A DNA stretch of 64,000 nt. Source: Anaerotruncus colihominis (GTDB lineage Bacteria; Bacillota; Clostridia; Oscillospirales; Ruminococcaceae). The number at the start of each line of letters is the position of its first letter. The first letter of the stretch is position 1. The stretch covers positions 1,116,001 through 1,180,000 of the forward strand of contig CP102255.1 of the NCBI GenBank assembly GCA_025146135.1, in the 5' to 3' direction. The notes beneath the pieces were generated by a model that saw only the letters and a list, made by a program, of their open reading frames with translations, had not been told where the DNA came from and made no database searches. A program made the position numbers and the translations under genes. Below, piece by piece: positions 1 through 7,878 of the stretch.

Positions 1-552
1 CTGCACCTTGCGGCCGGATAGATCCTGGATGCTTGTGATGTTCGTCAGGTCGCTGTCCTTGCGCACGATGACGACCATCTTGCTTTCATAGTACGGGTCG
101 GTAAAATCGACGTTTTCCCTGCGCTCGGGCGTGGCAGTCATGCCGGCGATGATCGCGTCAATCTCGCCGTTGTTGACAGCCGGCTCAAGCCCTTCCCAGG
201 CGATCGGCTTGACGAGCAGCTCCAGGCCGAGCTGCTCGGCGATGTATTTGCCCATGACGACATCATAACCATCCGCGTAGGAGGCGCTGCCAATATCGAC
301 AGCCGTGTCCGTTTTTTCAAGCTGTGTCCAGTTAAACGGCGCATAAGCGCATTCCATGCCGATTATGAATTTACCCGGGGTTACGGTTGTGAGGGACGCA
401 TCGCCGCCTGCGGCTTCGCTTCCCGCAGCCTGGGAGGCGGCGGGCGCGGCGGGAGATGCCGCGGAAGGCGCGCTGCTGGATGAGGAACCGGAACTGCACC
501 CGGCCGCGAGCATCATGGCGGCGGCGAGAGCGCATACAAACAACTTTTTCAT
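1..552 (-). CDS. Amino-acid ABC transporter substrate-binding lipoprotein (C-terminus cut by window edge)
   Basis: Captures an amino acid outside the membrane for an ABC importer (SBP_bac_3/GlnH-HisJ family). The visible 184 residues begin with a lipoprotein signal peptide ending in a lipobox (LAAGC, Cys at residue 19), then a Ser/Ala/Pro-rich linker. The mature domain starts with the family-typical stretch ECAYAPFNW and continues with GEIDAIIAGMTATPERRENVDFT, which matches the ligand-binding hinge of polar amino-acid binders. The ATG at 552 is preceded by AGGAGAG. The C-terminal lobe and any permease genes lie beyond base 1, so the exact amino acid cannot be named. Confidence 0.9.
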   Translation of the reverse strand, partial: MKKLFVCALAAAMMLAAGCSSGSSSSSAPSAASPAAPAASQAAGSEAAGGDASLTTVTPGKFIIGMECAYAPFNWTQLEKTDTAVDIGSASYADGYDVVMGKYIAEQLGLELLVKPIAWEGLEPAVNNGEIDAIIAGMTATPERRENVDFTDPYYESKMVVIVRKDSDLTNITSIQDLSGRKVQ

Positions 553-673
553 TTTTTCATTCTCTCCTGTGCTTTGTTTTTGTGTGCAATCGAAGCTGCC
601 GGTCAAGATCTGTTTTCTAAAACAGGAACACCGGACGGCCCCAAATTTTTGCTAGGGAAAACCCTTCTGTTAC

Positions 674-702
674 AGTTTATGTTGATGGCGCGGTAAAGTC
701 AA
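674..702 (-). promoter_or_regulatory. Sigma-A promoter of the binding-protein gene
   Basis: On the minus strand, TTGACT (697-702) and TAAACT (674-679) are separated by 17 bases. The resulting leader is about 115 nt. The same two hexamers and spacing occur at the T-box promoter at 9725-9753. Confidence 0.7.
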
Positions 703-789
703 GAGTTTTTGCAGGTTTCTGTATGTTTTCATCATAGAAACGTATTTTTTACCGATTATATTTTGCATATATGCACGATTTTTTGCAAG

Positions 790-840
790 AAAAAAAACCG
801 GGCGGTTCATTTCGGCAACAGCGCGAAACGTTCCGCCCGG
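790..840 (-). terminator. Intrinsic terminator of the hyd maturation operon
   Basis: The inverted repeat CCGGGCGG (798-805) / CCGCCCGG (833-840) is followed on the minus strand by a run of eight T (790-797). It lies 42 bases past the hydF stop. Confidence 0.85.
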
Positions 841-881
841 CGCAGGCGCGCGTCCCGGAAAAACAGGCTTTGACGCGGCCC

Positions 882-2072
882 TCAATATGCAATCCGGTCG
901 AGGATGCCGCCGAGCTTGGCCAGCGCGACGCCGTAATTTGTGATCGGCACGCCCGCCGCGCGCGCTTTCTCAATGCGCGCGAGCACATAGCGGCGGTTGA
1001 ACATGCACGCGCCGCAGTGGATAATCAGGGAATAACCGCTTAAATCGTCCGGGAAATCCGGTCCGCTGACTATGTCGACGGCAAGCTCCCCGCTGATACG
1101 CGCGCGCAGAAGGCGCGGCAGCTTGACGCGCCCAATATCCTCCTCGAGCGGGGCGTGCGTGCATGCCTCGGCGATCAGCACGCGGGAATCCTTTGTCAGC
1201 GCGTCGATGGCGGCGGCGCCCTCAACAAACGCGTTGATATCGCCCTTGACACCGGCCATCAGCACGGAAAACGAGGTGAGCAGCGTTTCAGGCGGCTTTT
1301 TGGCATAGACCTGGGGAAACGCCTGGGAGTCGGTGATGATCAGGCGCGGCGGGCGCGCCAGCGCGGCAAGCCCCGCGTCGAGCTTGTCCGCTGTGACGCC
1401 TATAACGACGCAGCGGTTGTCGAGCAAATCGCGGATCGTCTGTACCTGCGGCAGGATCAGGCGTCCCTTGGGCGCCTGGATGTCCTGCGGCATGACGAGC
1501 AGCACGACGTCGCCGTCGCTGACAAGCCCGCCGGTGACGCTCTTTTTCTCGTAATCCTCCGGCATCTGGCGGATGACGGCCTCGATCACATCCTTGACGC
1601 CGGCGCCGTCCTTTGCCGAGGCGACGACTGGGAACAGCCCGAACGCGGTGTGCACGGCCTCGGCGATTTCCGGCACATTTGGCAGGATATCCGCCTTGTT
1701 TACAACGGCGACGACCGGCGTTTTCTGCGCGCGCAGCGCGCCGATCCATTCCTGTTCCTGCGTCAGGTCGGCATCACAGAACAGCATGATGGCGACATCC
1801 GTCTTTGCGAGCGCGTCGCGCGTTTTTTCAATACGCAGCGCGCCGAGAGATCCCTCGTCGTCGAAGCCGGCCGTATCAATCAGCATACACGGTCCGATCC
1901 CATGAATTTCCATCGCCTTATAGACCGGGTCGGTCGTCGTGCCCGCTATGTCGGACGTGACGGCCGTGTTCTGCCCGGTGATGGCGTTGATCAGCGACGA
2001 TTTACCGCTGTTTCGTTTACCAAAGATGCCGATATGCAGCCGATTGGCGCTCGGCGTGCTTGTCAGGCTCAT
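882..2072 (-). CDS. hydF: [FeFe]-hydrogenase maturation GTPase HydF
   Basis: Scaffold and GTPase on which the 2Fe subcluster of [FeFe]-hydrogenase is assembled before transfer to apo-HydA. The 396-residue protein has an N-terminal P-loop (GKRNSGKSS, about 18-26) and a GTPase core. Its C-terminal half carries the HydF iron-sulfur ligand pattern CTH ... HCGAC. Start ATG 2072 follows GAGGGAAGC. It is the last gene of the operon, 15 bases after hydG, and ends before the terminator at 790-840. No hydA is in the window, so the target hydrogenase is encoded elsewhere. Confidence 0.96.
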   Translation of the reverse strand: MSLTSTPSANRLHIGIFGKRNSGKSSLINAITGQNTAVTSDIAGTTTDPVYKAMEIHGIGPCMLIDTAGFDDEGSLGALRIEKTRDALAKTDVAIMLFCDADLTQEQEWIGALRAQKTPVVAVVNKADILPNVPEIAEAVHTAFGLFPVVASAKDGAGVKDVIEAVIRQMPEDYEKKSVTGGLVSDGDVVLLVMPQDIQAPKGRLILPQVQTIRDLLDNRCVVIGVTADKLDAGLAALARPPRLIITDSQAFPQVYAKKPPETLLTSFSVLMAGVKGDINAFVEGAAAIDALTKDSRVLIAEACTHAPLEEDIGRVKLPRLLRARISGELAVDIVSGPDFPDDLSGYSLIIHCGACMFNRRYVLARIEKARAAGVPITNYGVALAKLGGILDRIAY

Positions 2073-2087
2073 GATGCTTCCCTCGTT

Positions 2088-3500
2088 TCAGAAGCGGAAG
2101 TCGCGCTTTCCGGCGGCGATCTCCGCGAGATGTTCGGCTGTGAGGCGGCGCACCTTTTCGTTGGGGATGCACGGGAGCATCTGGGCGATCATCGCCTCCC
2201 CCTTGGCGCGCGTTTCGGGCGACGCGTAGTCCTCCAGATATTCCTTGAGCGTCATCAGCGCGTTGGGGTCGCAGCAGTTGCCGATCTGCTGTGATTTGAC
2301 CAGATGCATGAAGCGGTCGCCGGTGCGCCCTTCTCGGTAGCAGGCGGTGCAGAAGCTTGGGATATGGCCGAGGTCGAGCAGCCAGCCGACTACCTCGTCG
2401 AGCGTGCGGTTATCGCTGACGTCGAACTGCGAGGAGTTTTCTGTTTCGTCCTCGGCGTAGCCGCCGACGCTCGTGCGCGAACCGCCGCTGAGCTGCGAGA
2501 TGCCAAGCTCCAGCACTTTTTCACGCGTCTGCTGCGTCTCACGCGTCGAGATGATCATGCCGGTGTAGGGGACGGCGATACGCAGCACGGCGACGATCTT
2601 CTGAAAGATTTCATCGGAGATGCCGTTGTCGAATTCATCCGGGTCGATGTCGTCGGCGGTGCGCACGCGCGGCACGCTGATTGTGTGCGGCCCGACGCCG
2701 AACACGGCTTCGAGGTGCTCGGCGTGCATGAGCAGCCCGACAAAGTCGTATTTATAAAGGTTCAGCCCGAACAGGACGCCGCAACCCACGTCGTCGATGC
2801 CGCCTTCCATCGCGCGGTCCATTGCCTCGGTGTGGTAGGCGTAGTTGCTTTTGGGACCGGCCGGGTGCAGGTATTCGTACGATTCCTTATTATATGTCTC
2901 CTGGAACAGGATATAGGTGCCGATGCCAGCTTCTTTGAGCCTGCGGTAATTTTCGACGGTGGTCGCCGCGATGTTGACGTTGACGCGGCGGATCGCGCCG
3001 TTTTTATGCTTGATACCATAGATGGTTTTAATGCTTTCCAGCACATATTCGATCGGGCAGTTGACCGGGTCCTCGCCCGTTTCCAGCGCAAGGCGCTTGT
3101 GCCCCATGTCCTGGAGCGCGACCACCTCGCGTACGATATCCTCCTGTGAAAGCTGCCTGCGCGCGATGTGCGTGTTGTGGTGGTGGTACGGGCAGTACCG
3201 GCACTCGTTGACGCAGTAATTTGACAGATACAGCGGCGCAAACATAACGATGCGGTTGCCGTAGTTGCGGCGCTTGACCTCCCTGGCCAGCGCGTAAATT
3301 TTTTCGATGCTGGCCGGATCTCCGCATTCGAGCAGGACTGCCGCCTCGCGGTGGGAAAGGCCGCCGAGGCGCGCGGCTTTTTCAAGGATGCTTTCGATCA
3401 GCGGGATATTGTTCCTGTTCTCCGCCGCGTATCGCAGCGTCTCTTTGATTTCAGCATCGTCGATGAACTCCTCCGCCTTTTTTGATTTGGGATCATACAT
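2088..3500 (-). CDS. hydG: [FeFe]-hydrogenase maturase HydG (tyrosine lyase)
   Basis: Radical SAM enzyme that cleaves tyrosine to supply the CO and cyanide ligands of the H-cluster as an Fe synthon. The sequence shows the radical SAM triad in CVNECRYC and the C-terminal cluster motif CTAC plus the GNCCDPNAL stretch that distinguishes HydG from ThiH. A GTG nine bases upstream is in frame, but it overlaps the Shine-Dalgarno AAAGGAG, so the ATG at 3500 is preferred; this gives 470 residues. It lies between hydE and hydF in one operon with tight spacing. Confidence 0.96.
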   Translation of the reverse strand: MYDPKSKKAEEFIDDAEIKETLRYAAENRNNIPLIESILEKAARLGGLSHREAAVLLECGDPASIEKIYALAREVKRRNYGNRIVMFAPLYLSNYCVNECRYCPYHHHNTHIARRQLSQEDIVREVVALQDMGHKRLALETGEDPVNCPIEYVLESIKTIYGIKHKNGAIRRVNVNIAATTVENYRRLKEAGIGTYILFQETYNKESYEYLHPAGPKSNYAYHTEAMDRAMEGGIDDVGCGVLFGLNLYKYDFVGLLMHAEHLEAVFGVGPHTISVPRVRTADDIDPDEFDNGISDEIFQKIVAVLRIAVPYTGMIISTRETQQTREKVLELGISQLSGGSRTSVGGYAEDETENSSQFDVSDNRTLDEVVGWLLDLGHIPSFCTACYREGRTGDRFMHLVKSQQIGNCCDPNALMTLKEYLEDYASPETRAKGEAMIAQMLPCIPNEKVRRLTAEHLAEIAAGKRDFRF

Positions 3501-3514
3501 GCCAATCACTCCTT

Positions 3515-4555
3515 TTATTCGGGGACAAAATCGCCGCGGTCGACCGCCAGCTCATAGCCGATGGAACGCATCCGGTTCTGCAGGCAGGCGCGGCACTCGG
3601 CCGCTTCGTCCCCCGTGCAGATTTTGTTGTCATAAAGCGCATATTGTTTTCGCACGCCGACCGGCGAGAGATTCGGCATCACGACATTCGCCCCGGCAAG
3701 GACGCCGCGTTCCCGGCCGTCGGGCGCGATGGTGCCGAGCGCCGTCGTAGCGGGCAGCAGTGCGTTTGGCAGAATCAACCGCGTGAGCGCGACCATCAGA
3801 AGCGTCTGCCGCAGCGTTCCAGCGGGAAAGGCGGAAAATGGCGTCTGATGATGCGGGATAAACGGGCCGATGCCGGCCATCTGCGGTGAAAGCTCATGAA
3901 GGAACAGCAGATCATCCGCCAGATTTTCCGGCGTCTGATACGGCGAGCCGACCATGAAGCCCGCGCCGACCTGGTAGCCAAGCTCCTTGAGCGACCAAAG
4001 GCACTGCCTGCGGCGCTGGGGCGTCTGCTCCGGCGGATGCAGGCGCCGGTAATGCGCGGGCGAGGCAGTCTCATGCCGCAGCAGATAACGATCCGCGCCC
4101 GCCTTTCGGTAAAGCCGGTAGGACGAATGCTCCTTTTCGCCGATGGAGAGCGTGACGGCGCAGTCCGGCCAGGACGATTTGATGGCGCGGACAAGTTCGC
4201 AGATGCGTTCGTCGGTGAAGTACGGGTCCTCGCCGCCCTGGAGCACAAAAGTACGAAAGCCGAGCGCATAGCCGGCCCGGCAGCACGCAAGGATCTCCTC
4301 CTGCGTCAGCCGGTAACGCTCTGCCTGGCGGTTGCTGCGCCGGATGCCGCAGTAATAGCAGTCGCAGCGGCAGTAATTTGTAAACTCGATCAGCCCGCGT
4401 GTGTAAATGCGGTTGCCAAAACGGCTGCGCGCCGTTTCGCGCGCCGCGTCGAACAGGTAAGGCATGTCGCCGTCGCTGATTTCCCGGATCAGACCGGCCA
4501 ACTCTGCGCGCGGCAGCACGCGCTCGCGCCGCAGCGCGTCGATCAGCCCGCGCAC
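3515..4555 (-). CDS. hydE: [FeFe]-hydrogenase maturase HydE
   Basis: Radical SAM enzyme of the [FeFe]-hydrogenase assembly pathway, acting on the HydG product to build the dithiomethylamine-bridged precursor. The 346-residue protein has the motif CRCDCYYC (Cx3Cx2C) and the YCGIRRSN context typical of HydE/BioB relatives. It starts with GTG at 4555, preceded by GGAAAGGA. The first 13 bases overlap the end of the upstream regulator gene, which implies translational coupling. hydG begins 14 bases after its stop. Confidence 0.95.
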   Translation of the reverse strand: MRGLIDALRRERVLPRAELAGLIREISDGDMPYLFDAARETARSRFGNRIYTRGLIEFTNYCRCDCYYCGIRRSNRQAERYRLTQEEILACCRAGYALGFRTFVLQGGEDPYFTDERICELVRAIKSSWPDCAVTLSIGEKEHSSYRLYRKAGADRYLLRHETASPAHYRRLHPPEQTPQRRRQCLWSLKELGYQVGAGFMVGSPYQTPENLADDLLFLHELSPQMAGIGPFIPHHQTPFSAFPAGTLRQTLLMVALTRLILPNALLPATTALGTIAPDGRERGVLAGANVVMPNLSPVGVRKQYALYDNKICTGDEAAECRACLQNRMRSIGYELAVDRGDFVPE

Positions 4556-4821
4556 GCGCCCGGGTCCTTTCCGGCGGGTACCTTGGAGTAAACCGTTTTG
4601 ATGCTGACGCCGCCGAGCATGCCGAGCTTGCCGGAAAGGGCGCTGATGAGATCGCCCGGCGCGTCGATGACGACGCTGATGATGCAGACCTCCTTCTGCC
4701 GGTAGGGAATGCCCATGCGGCCGACAATATAAGGCGCGTATTCATGCAGAACAGCATTGATGCGGTCGGCTGCCGACGGCTCCTCGACAATGATGCCGAT
4801 CAGCGCGATGCGCGTGTCCAT
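4543..4821 (-). CDS. TM1266-family iron-only hydrogenase system regulator
   Basis: Small 92-residue protein of the TM1266 family, an ACT/ferredoxin-like fold often found with hydEFG and named as a putative hydrogenase system regulator. The opening MDTRIALIGIIVE and the segment VCIISVVIDAPGD..LSGKLGMLGGVSIKT match the family. The ATG at 4821 is preceded by AAAGGGTG. It is first in the operon, directly behind the leader and its terminator. Its biochemical role is not established; a ligand-sensing or RNA/DNA-binding role in hydrogenase expression is only inferred from context. Confidence 0.85.
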   Translation of the reverse strand: MDTRIALIGIIVEEPSAADRINAVLHEYAPYIVGRMGIPYRQKEVCIISVVIDAPGDLISALSGKLGMLGGVSIKTVYSKVPAGKDPGACAG

Positions 4822-5160
4822 AAAAATCACCCTTTTGCAATTGTTTTTGCGCGGCTGCCGCTCAAAAAAAAAATGCCGCTTAAGAGCGGCGTTTTTGCAA
4901 AACAAAACTTCATGCGCCCAAAGCGCGTCGCGTGAATAAGCGAGCGCCGGACGTAAAAAAGTTTGCACATCATTTTCGGATGCCCGGAGGGCGGGAAAAT
5001 GGCGCATCATTTTTTGTATAGCAAAATACACCGCCTTTCCAGTTGGGACGAACCCTCCCGGTGAGACGATTATGATGGAAAAAGCCTTTTTCCGCGAGAA
5101 AATCCCCTTGGAAGGCAGGCATTCTGTTTTTAAGCAAAGCGCGCCTGCCGGTAAACCGAC
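4822..5160 (-). ncRNA. Long structured 5' leader of the hyd operon with attenuator-like terminator
   Basis: From the promoter at 5167-5195, transcription would produce about 340 nt before the first start codon. The leader opens with a 7-bp hairpin GGCAGGC (5114-5120) / GCCTGCC (5143-5149). It ends with a perfect intrinsic terminator GCCGCTTAAGAGCGGC (4875-4890) followed on the minus strand by nine to ten T (4864-4873), 43 bases before the ATG. A terminator inside a leader suggests control by premature termination. I could not match a TPP, SAM, cobalamin, FMN, glycine, c-di-GMP or T-box core. Confidence 0.55.
4864..4890 (-). terminator. Intrinsic terminator inside the hyd leader
   Basis: The stem GCCGCT-TAAG-AGCGGC is followed by a long T run on the minus strand, and by GTTTTT on the plus strand. 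It lies between the promoter and the first gene, so it is probably regulatory rather than the end of another transcript. Confidence 0.75.
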
Positions 5161-5166
5161 AGCCTC

Positions 5167-5195
5167 ACTATACCATAAATCGAATCATTTGGCAA
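5167..5195 (-). promoter_or_regulatory. Sigma-A promoter of the hyd maturation operon
   Basis: Minus strand: TTGCCA (5190-5195), 17-base spacer, TATAGT (5167-5172). The -35 box lies inside the left arm of the inverted repeat at 5185-5221. Confidence 0.8.
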
Positions 5196-5221
5196 GACGC
5201 GGCCGGCGATTTGCCAAATGA
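5185..5221. promoter_or_regulatory. Operator-like inverted repeat spanning two divergent -35 boxes
   Basis: TCATTTGGCAA (5185-5195) and its exact complement TTGCCAAATGA (5211-5221) are separated by 15 bases. Each arm contains the -35 box of one of two divergent promoters. A dimeric regulator bound here could control both directions at once. Confidence 0.55.
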
Positions 5222-5239
5222 ACAAGCTTCTGGTATACT
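5211..5239 (+). promoter_or_regulatory. Sigma-A promoter of the GNAT gene
   Basis: TTGCCA (5211-5216), 17-base spacer, TATACT (5234-5239), 35 bases before the ATG. Confidence 0.8.
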
Positions 5240-5273
5240 CGGTTTCAGCGATTGACGACAGGAGGGCTTTAAA

Positions 5274-5723
5274 ATGATCAGAGAGATTACAACAGCGGAC
5301 AGGGAGGTTTTTTTACAGCTTCTCGACGAGTTTTACCATTCCCCGGCTGTGCTGCACCCGGTGCCGCGGACGTATTTTGAACGCACGTTTCAGGAGGTCA
5401 CTTCGGGCAGCCCATACGCCCGGGCCTATCTGCTGGAATGCGGCGGCGCGCCGGCCGGCTATGCGCAGCTCTCCTTCACATATTCAACGGAAGCCGGCGG
5501 CCGTGTGATCTGGGTGGAGGAGCTGTATGTGCGCCCGCAGTACCAGGGGCGCGGGCTTGGCGGCGCATTTTTCCGGTTTTTGGAGGAGACATATGCCGGG
5601 CAGGCGGCCCGCATACGGTTGGAGGTGGAGCCTGACAACGACGGCGCGCGCCGCCTGTATGGCCGCGTTGGGTTTGAGGAATTGCCGTATATGCAGATGT
5701 GCCGCGATTTTCCGGCTGAATGA
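5274..5723 (+). CDS. GNAT-family N-acetyltransferase
   Basis: Likely transfers an acetyl group from acetyl-CoA to an amine; the substrate is unknown. The 149-residue protein matches the GNAT fold: motif A is VRPQYQGRGLGGAFF (QxxGxG), followed by the B-motif region DNDGARRLYGRVGFEE. ATG 5274 follows AGGAGGG. It is a single-gene unit, divergent from the hyd operon and sharing with it the inverted repeat at 5185-5221. It ends at the terminator at 5745-5780. Confidence 0.9.
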   Translation: MIREITTADREVFLQLLDEFYHSPAVLHPVPRTYFERTFQEVTSGSPYARAYLLECGGAPAGYAQLSFTYSTEAGGRVIWVEELYVRPQYQGRGLGGAFFRFLEETYAGQAARIRLEVEPDNDGARRLYGRVGFEELPYMQMCRDFPAE

Positions 5724-5744
5724 CGCGCAGCGCACAGTGAAAGG

Positions 5745-5780
5745 CCCGGATGTCCTTGTGGTGACATCCGGGTCTTTCTT
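5745..5780. terminator. Terminator between GNAT gene and deaD
   Basis: CCCGGATGTC (5745-5754) and GACATCCGGG (5763-5772) form a 10-bp stem followed by TCTTTCTT. It is convergent with deaD and may serve both. Confidence 0.8.
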
Positions 5781-5798
5781 GCTGTGCGGTCGCGCCTG

Positions 5799-7517
5799 CT
5801 ATTCATCGCGCATACGGCGCCGGTTGCGGTCATTATAGGAGGCGCGGTCGCGCCGCTGCGACGGCTTTGGGCGGAAAAACGGCTTTTCCCGGCCGCAGGT
5901 AACGCCTCCGCGCGCGGCGTAACGCGGCTTTTCGGACGTGAGTGCAAAGTGCACCTCCAGCCCGCGTATCCTGGTGGAACGCATGGCCTCAAGCACTGTA
6001 AGCGCGTCGTTTTCGTACAGCTCGATCAGAGAACTGTCCTCAAAGATATCAATTTTTCCGATTGCCCGCGCGGGCAGGCCGGACGCGTCGGCGATAGCTG
6101 CGACAAAATTGGCGGGCGTTACGTTCTGCGCGCGTCCCGCGTCGGCGCGCAGCACCACACGGCGTCCGCCGCGCACCGGACGTTCGCCGGGCGCGGGGAT
6201 TTTCAAAACGGGAATCAGCTTTTTGTCGCGCGCGGCGATCATCTGCGCGAGCGCACAGGCGATATCACGCATATCGCAGCCGCGTTCGGCCGCAATCGCG
6301 TCAAGTTGTTCGCCCCACTTGCCATATTCATCCGCCTCGAGCGTGCGCGCGACGCGCGCGGCGAATTTTTCGCGCTTTTTCCGCACGATTTCGTCGCCTA
6401 TTGGCAGCGGGGCTTCGCGGATATCCGCGTTGATAAAGCGGCGCAGCTGACGGATTGTATCTACCTGGCGCGCACCGCATACAAGCGTGTGGGACATGCC
6501 TGTCCGGCCGGCGCGGCCGGTGCGGCCGATACGGTGGATGTAATGCTCGAACTCCTGTGGGATGTCAAAATTAAAGACAGCTTCGATGTTTTCAACATCG
6601 ATCCCACGCGCGGCCACGTCGGTCGCTACAAGGATGCGCGTCTTGCCGTCGCGGAAGCTCTGCATAACCTGCGTGCGGCCGGCCTGCTTCATATCGCCAT
6701 GGATGCCGAGCGCCCGAAAGCCGTGATCGCTAAGATATTCAGTCAGGCTGTCGACCATTGCCTTGGTATTGCAGAACACGACAGCGCGTTTCGGATCATG
6801 ATATTGAAGCAGGAGATTGAGCGCATCCATCTTGCGCGCCTGCGGCACGCGGTAGAAAAATTGCTCGACCGCCGCGATGGTGCGCTGACCCGTGCGGATG
6901 TCGACCGTCTGCGGATCGTGCAGGAATTTGTCGGTGATTTTCAGAATCGCCGGCGGCATGGTGGCGGAAAACAGGACGGTCTGACGCGTGTCGGGCGTTT
7001 CAGCCAGAATCGTCTGAATGTCGTCGAGAAAACCCATATTGAGCATCTCGTCCGCTTCGTCAAGGACAACGGTGCGCAGATCGTCAAGGCGCAGCGTATG
7101 GCGGCGCATATGGTCCATCACGCGCCCCGGCGTACCGATTACAATGTTGGCAGCGCGCAGCGCGCGTATTTGGGCGTCCATCGGCGCTCCGCCATAGACA
7201 GCCGCGACACAGACGCCAGGCTTATATTTGGCAAATTTGCGCATCTCGTCGGCGATCTGCATGGCAAGCTCGCGCGTGGGCGAAAGCACCAGCACCTGCG
7301 GCGCTTTCAGTCCGCTTTCGATCCGCTCTACGGCGGGGATGCCAAACGCAGCCGTTTTACCAGTGCCGGTGCTCGAGCGGCCGATTACATCGGCCCCCTG
7401 CATCAGCAAGGGGATCGCCTGCGCCTGGATACCGGTGGCCTGCGTATAATTCATATCGCTGACGGCCTGCACAAGCTCCGGCGACAGGCCGATGTCCTCA
7501 AATTTTGTTTCACTCAT
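5799..7517 (-). CDS. deaD: DEAD-box ATP-dependent RNA helicase with DbpA RNA-binding domain
   Basis: RNA helicase of the CsdA/DeaD type, acting in ribosome assembly and mRNA unwinding, often at low temperature. The 572-residue protein shows all core motifs: Q motif near 26-33, Walker A STGTGKT (49-55), DEAD (153-156), SAT (184-186) and HRIGRTGRAGR near 320. A C-terminal DbpA-type RNA-binding domain follows at about 470-545. The start is taken at MSETKFEDIG (7517), which begins the conserved fold; an in-frame extension to 7562 is less likely. It appears monocistronic. Confidence 0.95.
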   Translation of the reverse strand: MSETKFEDIGLSPELVQAVSDMNYTQATGIQAQAIPLLMQGADVIGRSSTGTGKTAAFGIPAVERIESGLKAPQVLVLSPTRELAMQIADEMRKFAKYKPGVCVAAVYGGAPMDAQIRALRAANIVIGTPGRVMDHMRRHTLRLDDLRTVVLDEADEMLNMGFLDDIQTILAETPDTRQTVLFSATMPPAILKITDKFLHDPQTVDIRTGQRTIAAVEQFFYRVPQARKMDALNLLLQYHDPKRAVVFCNTKAMVDSLTEYLSDHGFRALGIHGDMKQAGRTQVMQSFRDGKTRILVATDVAARGIDVENIEAVFNFDIPQEFEHYIHRIGRTGRAGRTGMSHTLVCGARQVDTIRQLRRFINADIREAPLPIGDEIVRKKREKFAARVARTLEADEYGKWGEQLDAIAAERGCDMRDIACALAQMIAARDKKLIPVLKIPAPGERPVRGGRRVVLRADAGRAQNVTPANFVAAIADASGLPARAIGKIDIFEDSSLIELYENDALTVLEAMRSTRIRGLEVHFALTSEKPRYAARGGVTCGREKPFFRPKPSQRRDRASYNDRNRRRMRDE

Positions 7518-7840
7518 AACACGCTCACTTTCCGGGTCAAAAAAACAGGGCGTTGCCGCCAAATGTGGCAGCGGCGACCCGGACGTTTGATAACCCTTAT
7601 CTCAACGGTGGTTTTTGTATTTGCAGGAAGAAAAAATGCATTTCCAGCGGCCTGGTTTCTTAAATAATGTTTTGGATATCTTTCATATGATATCACAAAT
7701 AAAAATCTTTGTCGCCACTCATTTCTTAAATTTTATGTGAATTTTTTGGGTTTAATCTTATACAGATTGTGGTAATTACCCAAATCATGTATAGATGGGA
7801 AAATCTGTTTGCAAGGGATGAACGAAGGTCAAAACAAACG
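7518..7840. other. Intergenic region upstream of deaD
   Basis: AT-rich region without a credible gene. On the minus strand TATCAT lies 17 bases from GCGACA, a weak possible deaD promoter near 7685-7715, which would give a leader of roughly 160 nt. A small imperfect hairpin (TTTGGGT/ACCCAAA) lies at about 7746-7783. Confidence 0.35.
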
Positions 7841-7866
7841 GCCCCGCGTTTGATCGCGGGGCTGTT
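7837..7866 (-). terminator. Terminator of the symporter gene
   Basis: GCCCCGCG (7841-7848) / CGCGGGGC (7855-7862), extended by flanking AAAC/GTTT pairs. A T-rich tract follows on the minus strand. Confidence 0.8.
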
Positions 7867-7878
7867 TGATGAAAAAGT

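Larger units (their letters stand above)
553..881. other. Intergenic region between binding-protein gene and hydF
   Basis: It holds the minus-strand promoter of the binding-protein gene (674-702) and the hydF terminator (790-840). The leader contains a short hairpin (CTGTTTT/AAAACAG). I see no known riboswitch core and no credible gene. Confidence 0.6.

Noticed and set aside
1155-2294. Long plus-strand open frame opposite hydF/hydG
   Set aside because: It is antisense to two genes with complete family motifs, has low-complexity Arg/Asp-rich composition and lacks a ribosome site; a GC-bias shadow.
4822-5160. T-box or known riboswitch in the hyd leader
   Set aside because: No GGTGGNACCGCG motif and no TPP, SAM, cobalamin, FMN, glycine, c-di-GMP, THF or fluoride core was recognisable; kept as unclassified leader.
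5784-7667. 627-residue plus-strand open frame opposite deaD
   Set aside because: Its frame is the reverse of a complete DEAD-box helicase; no domain and no ribosome site.
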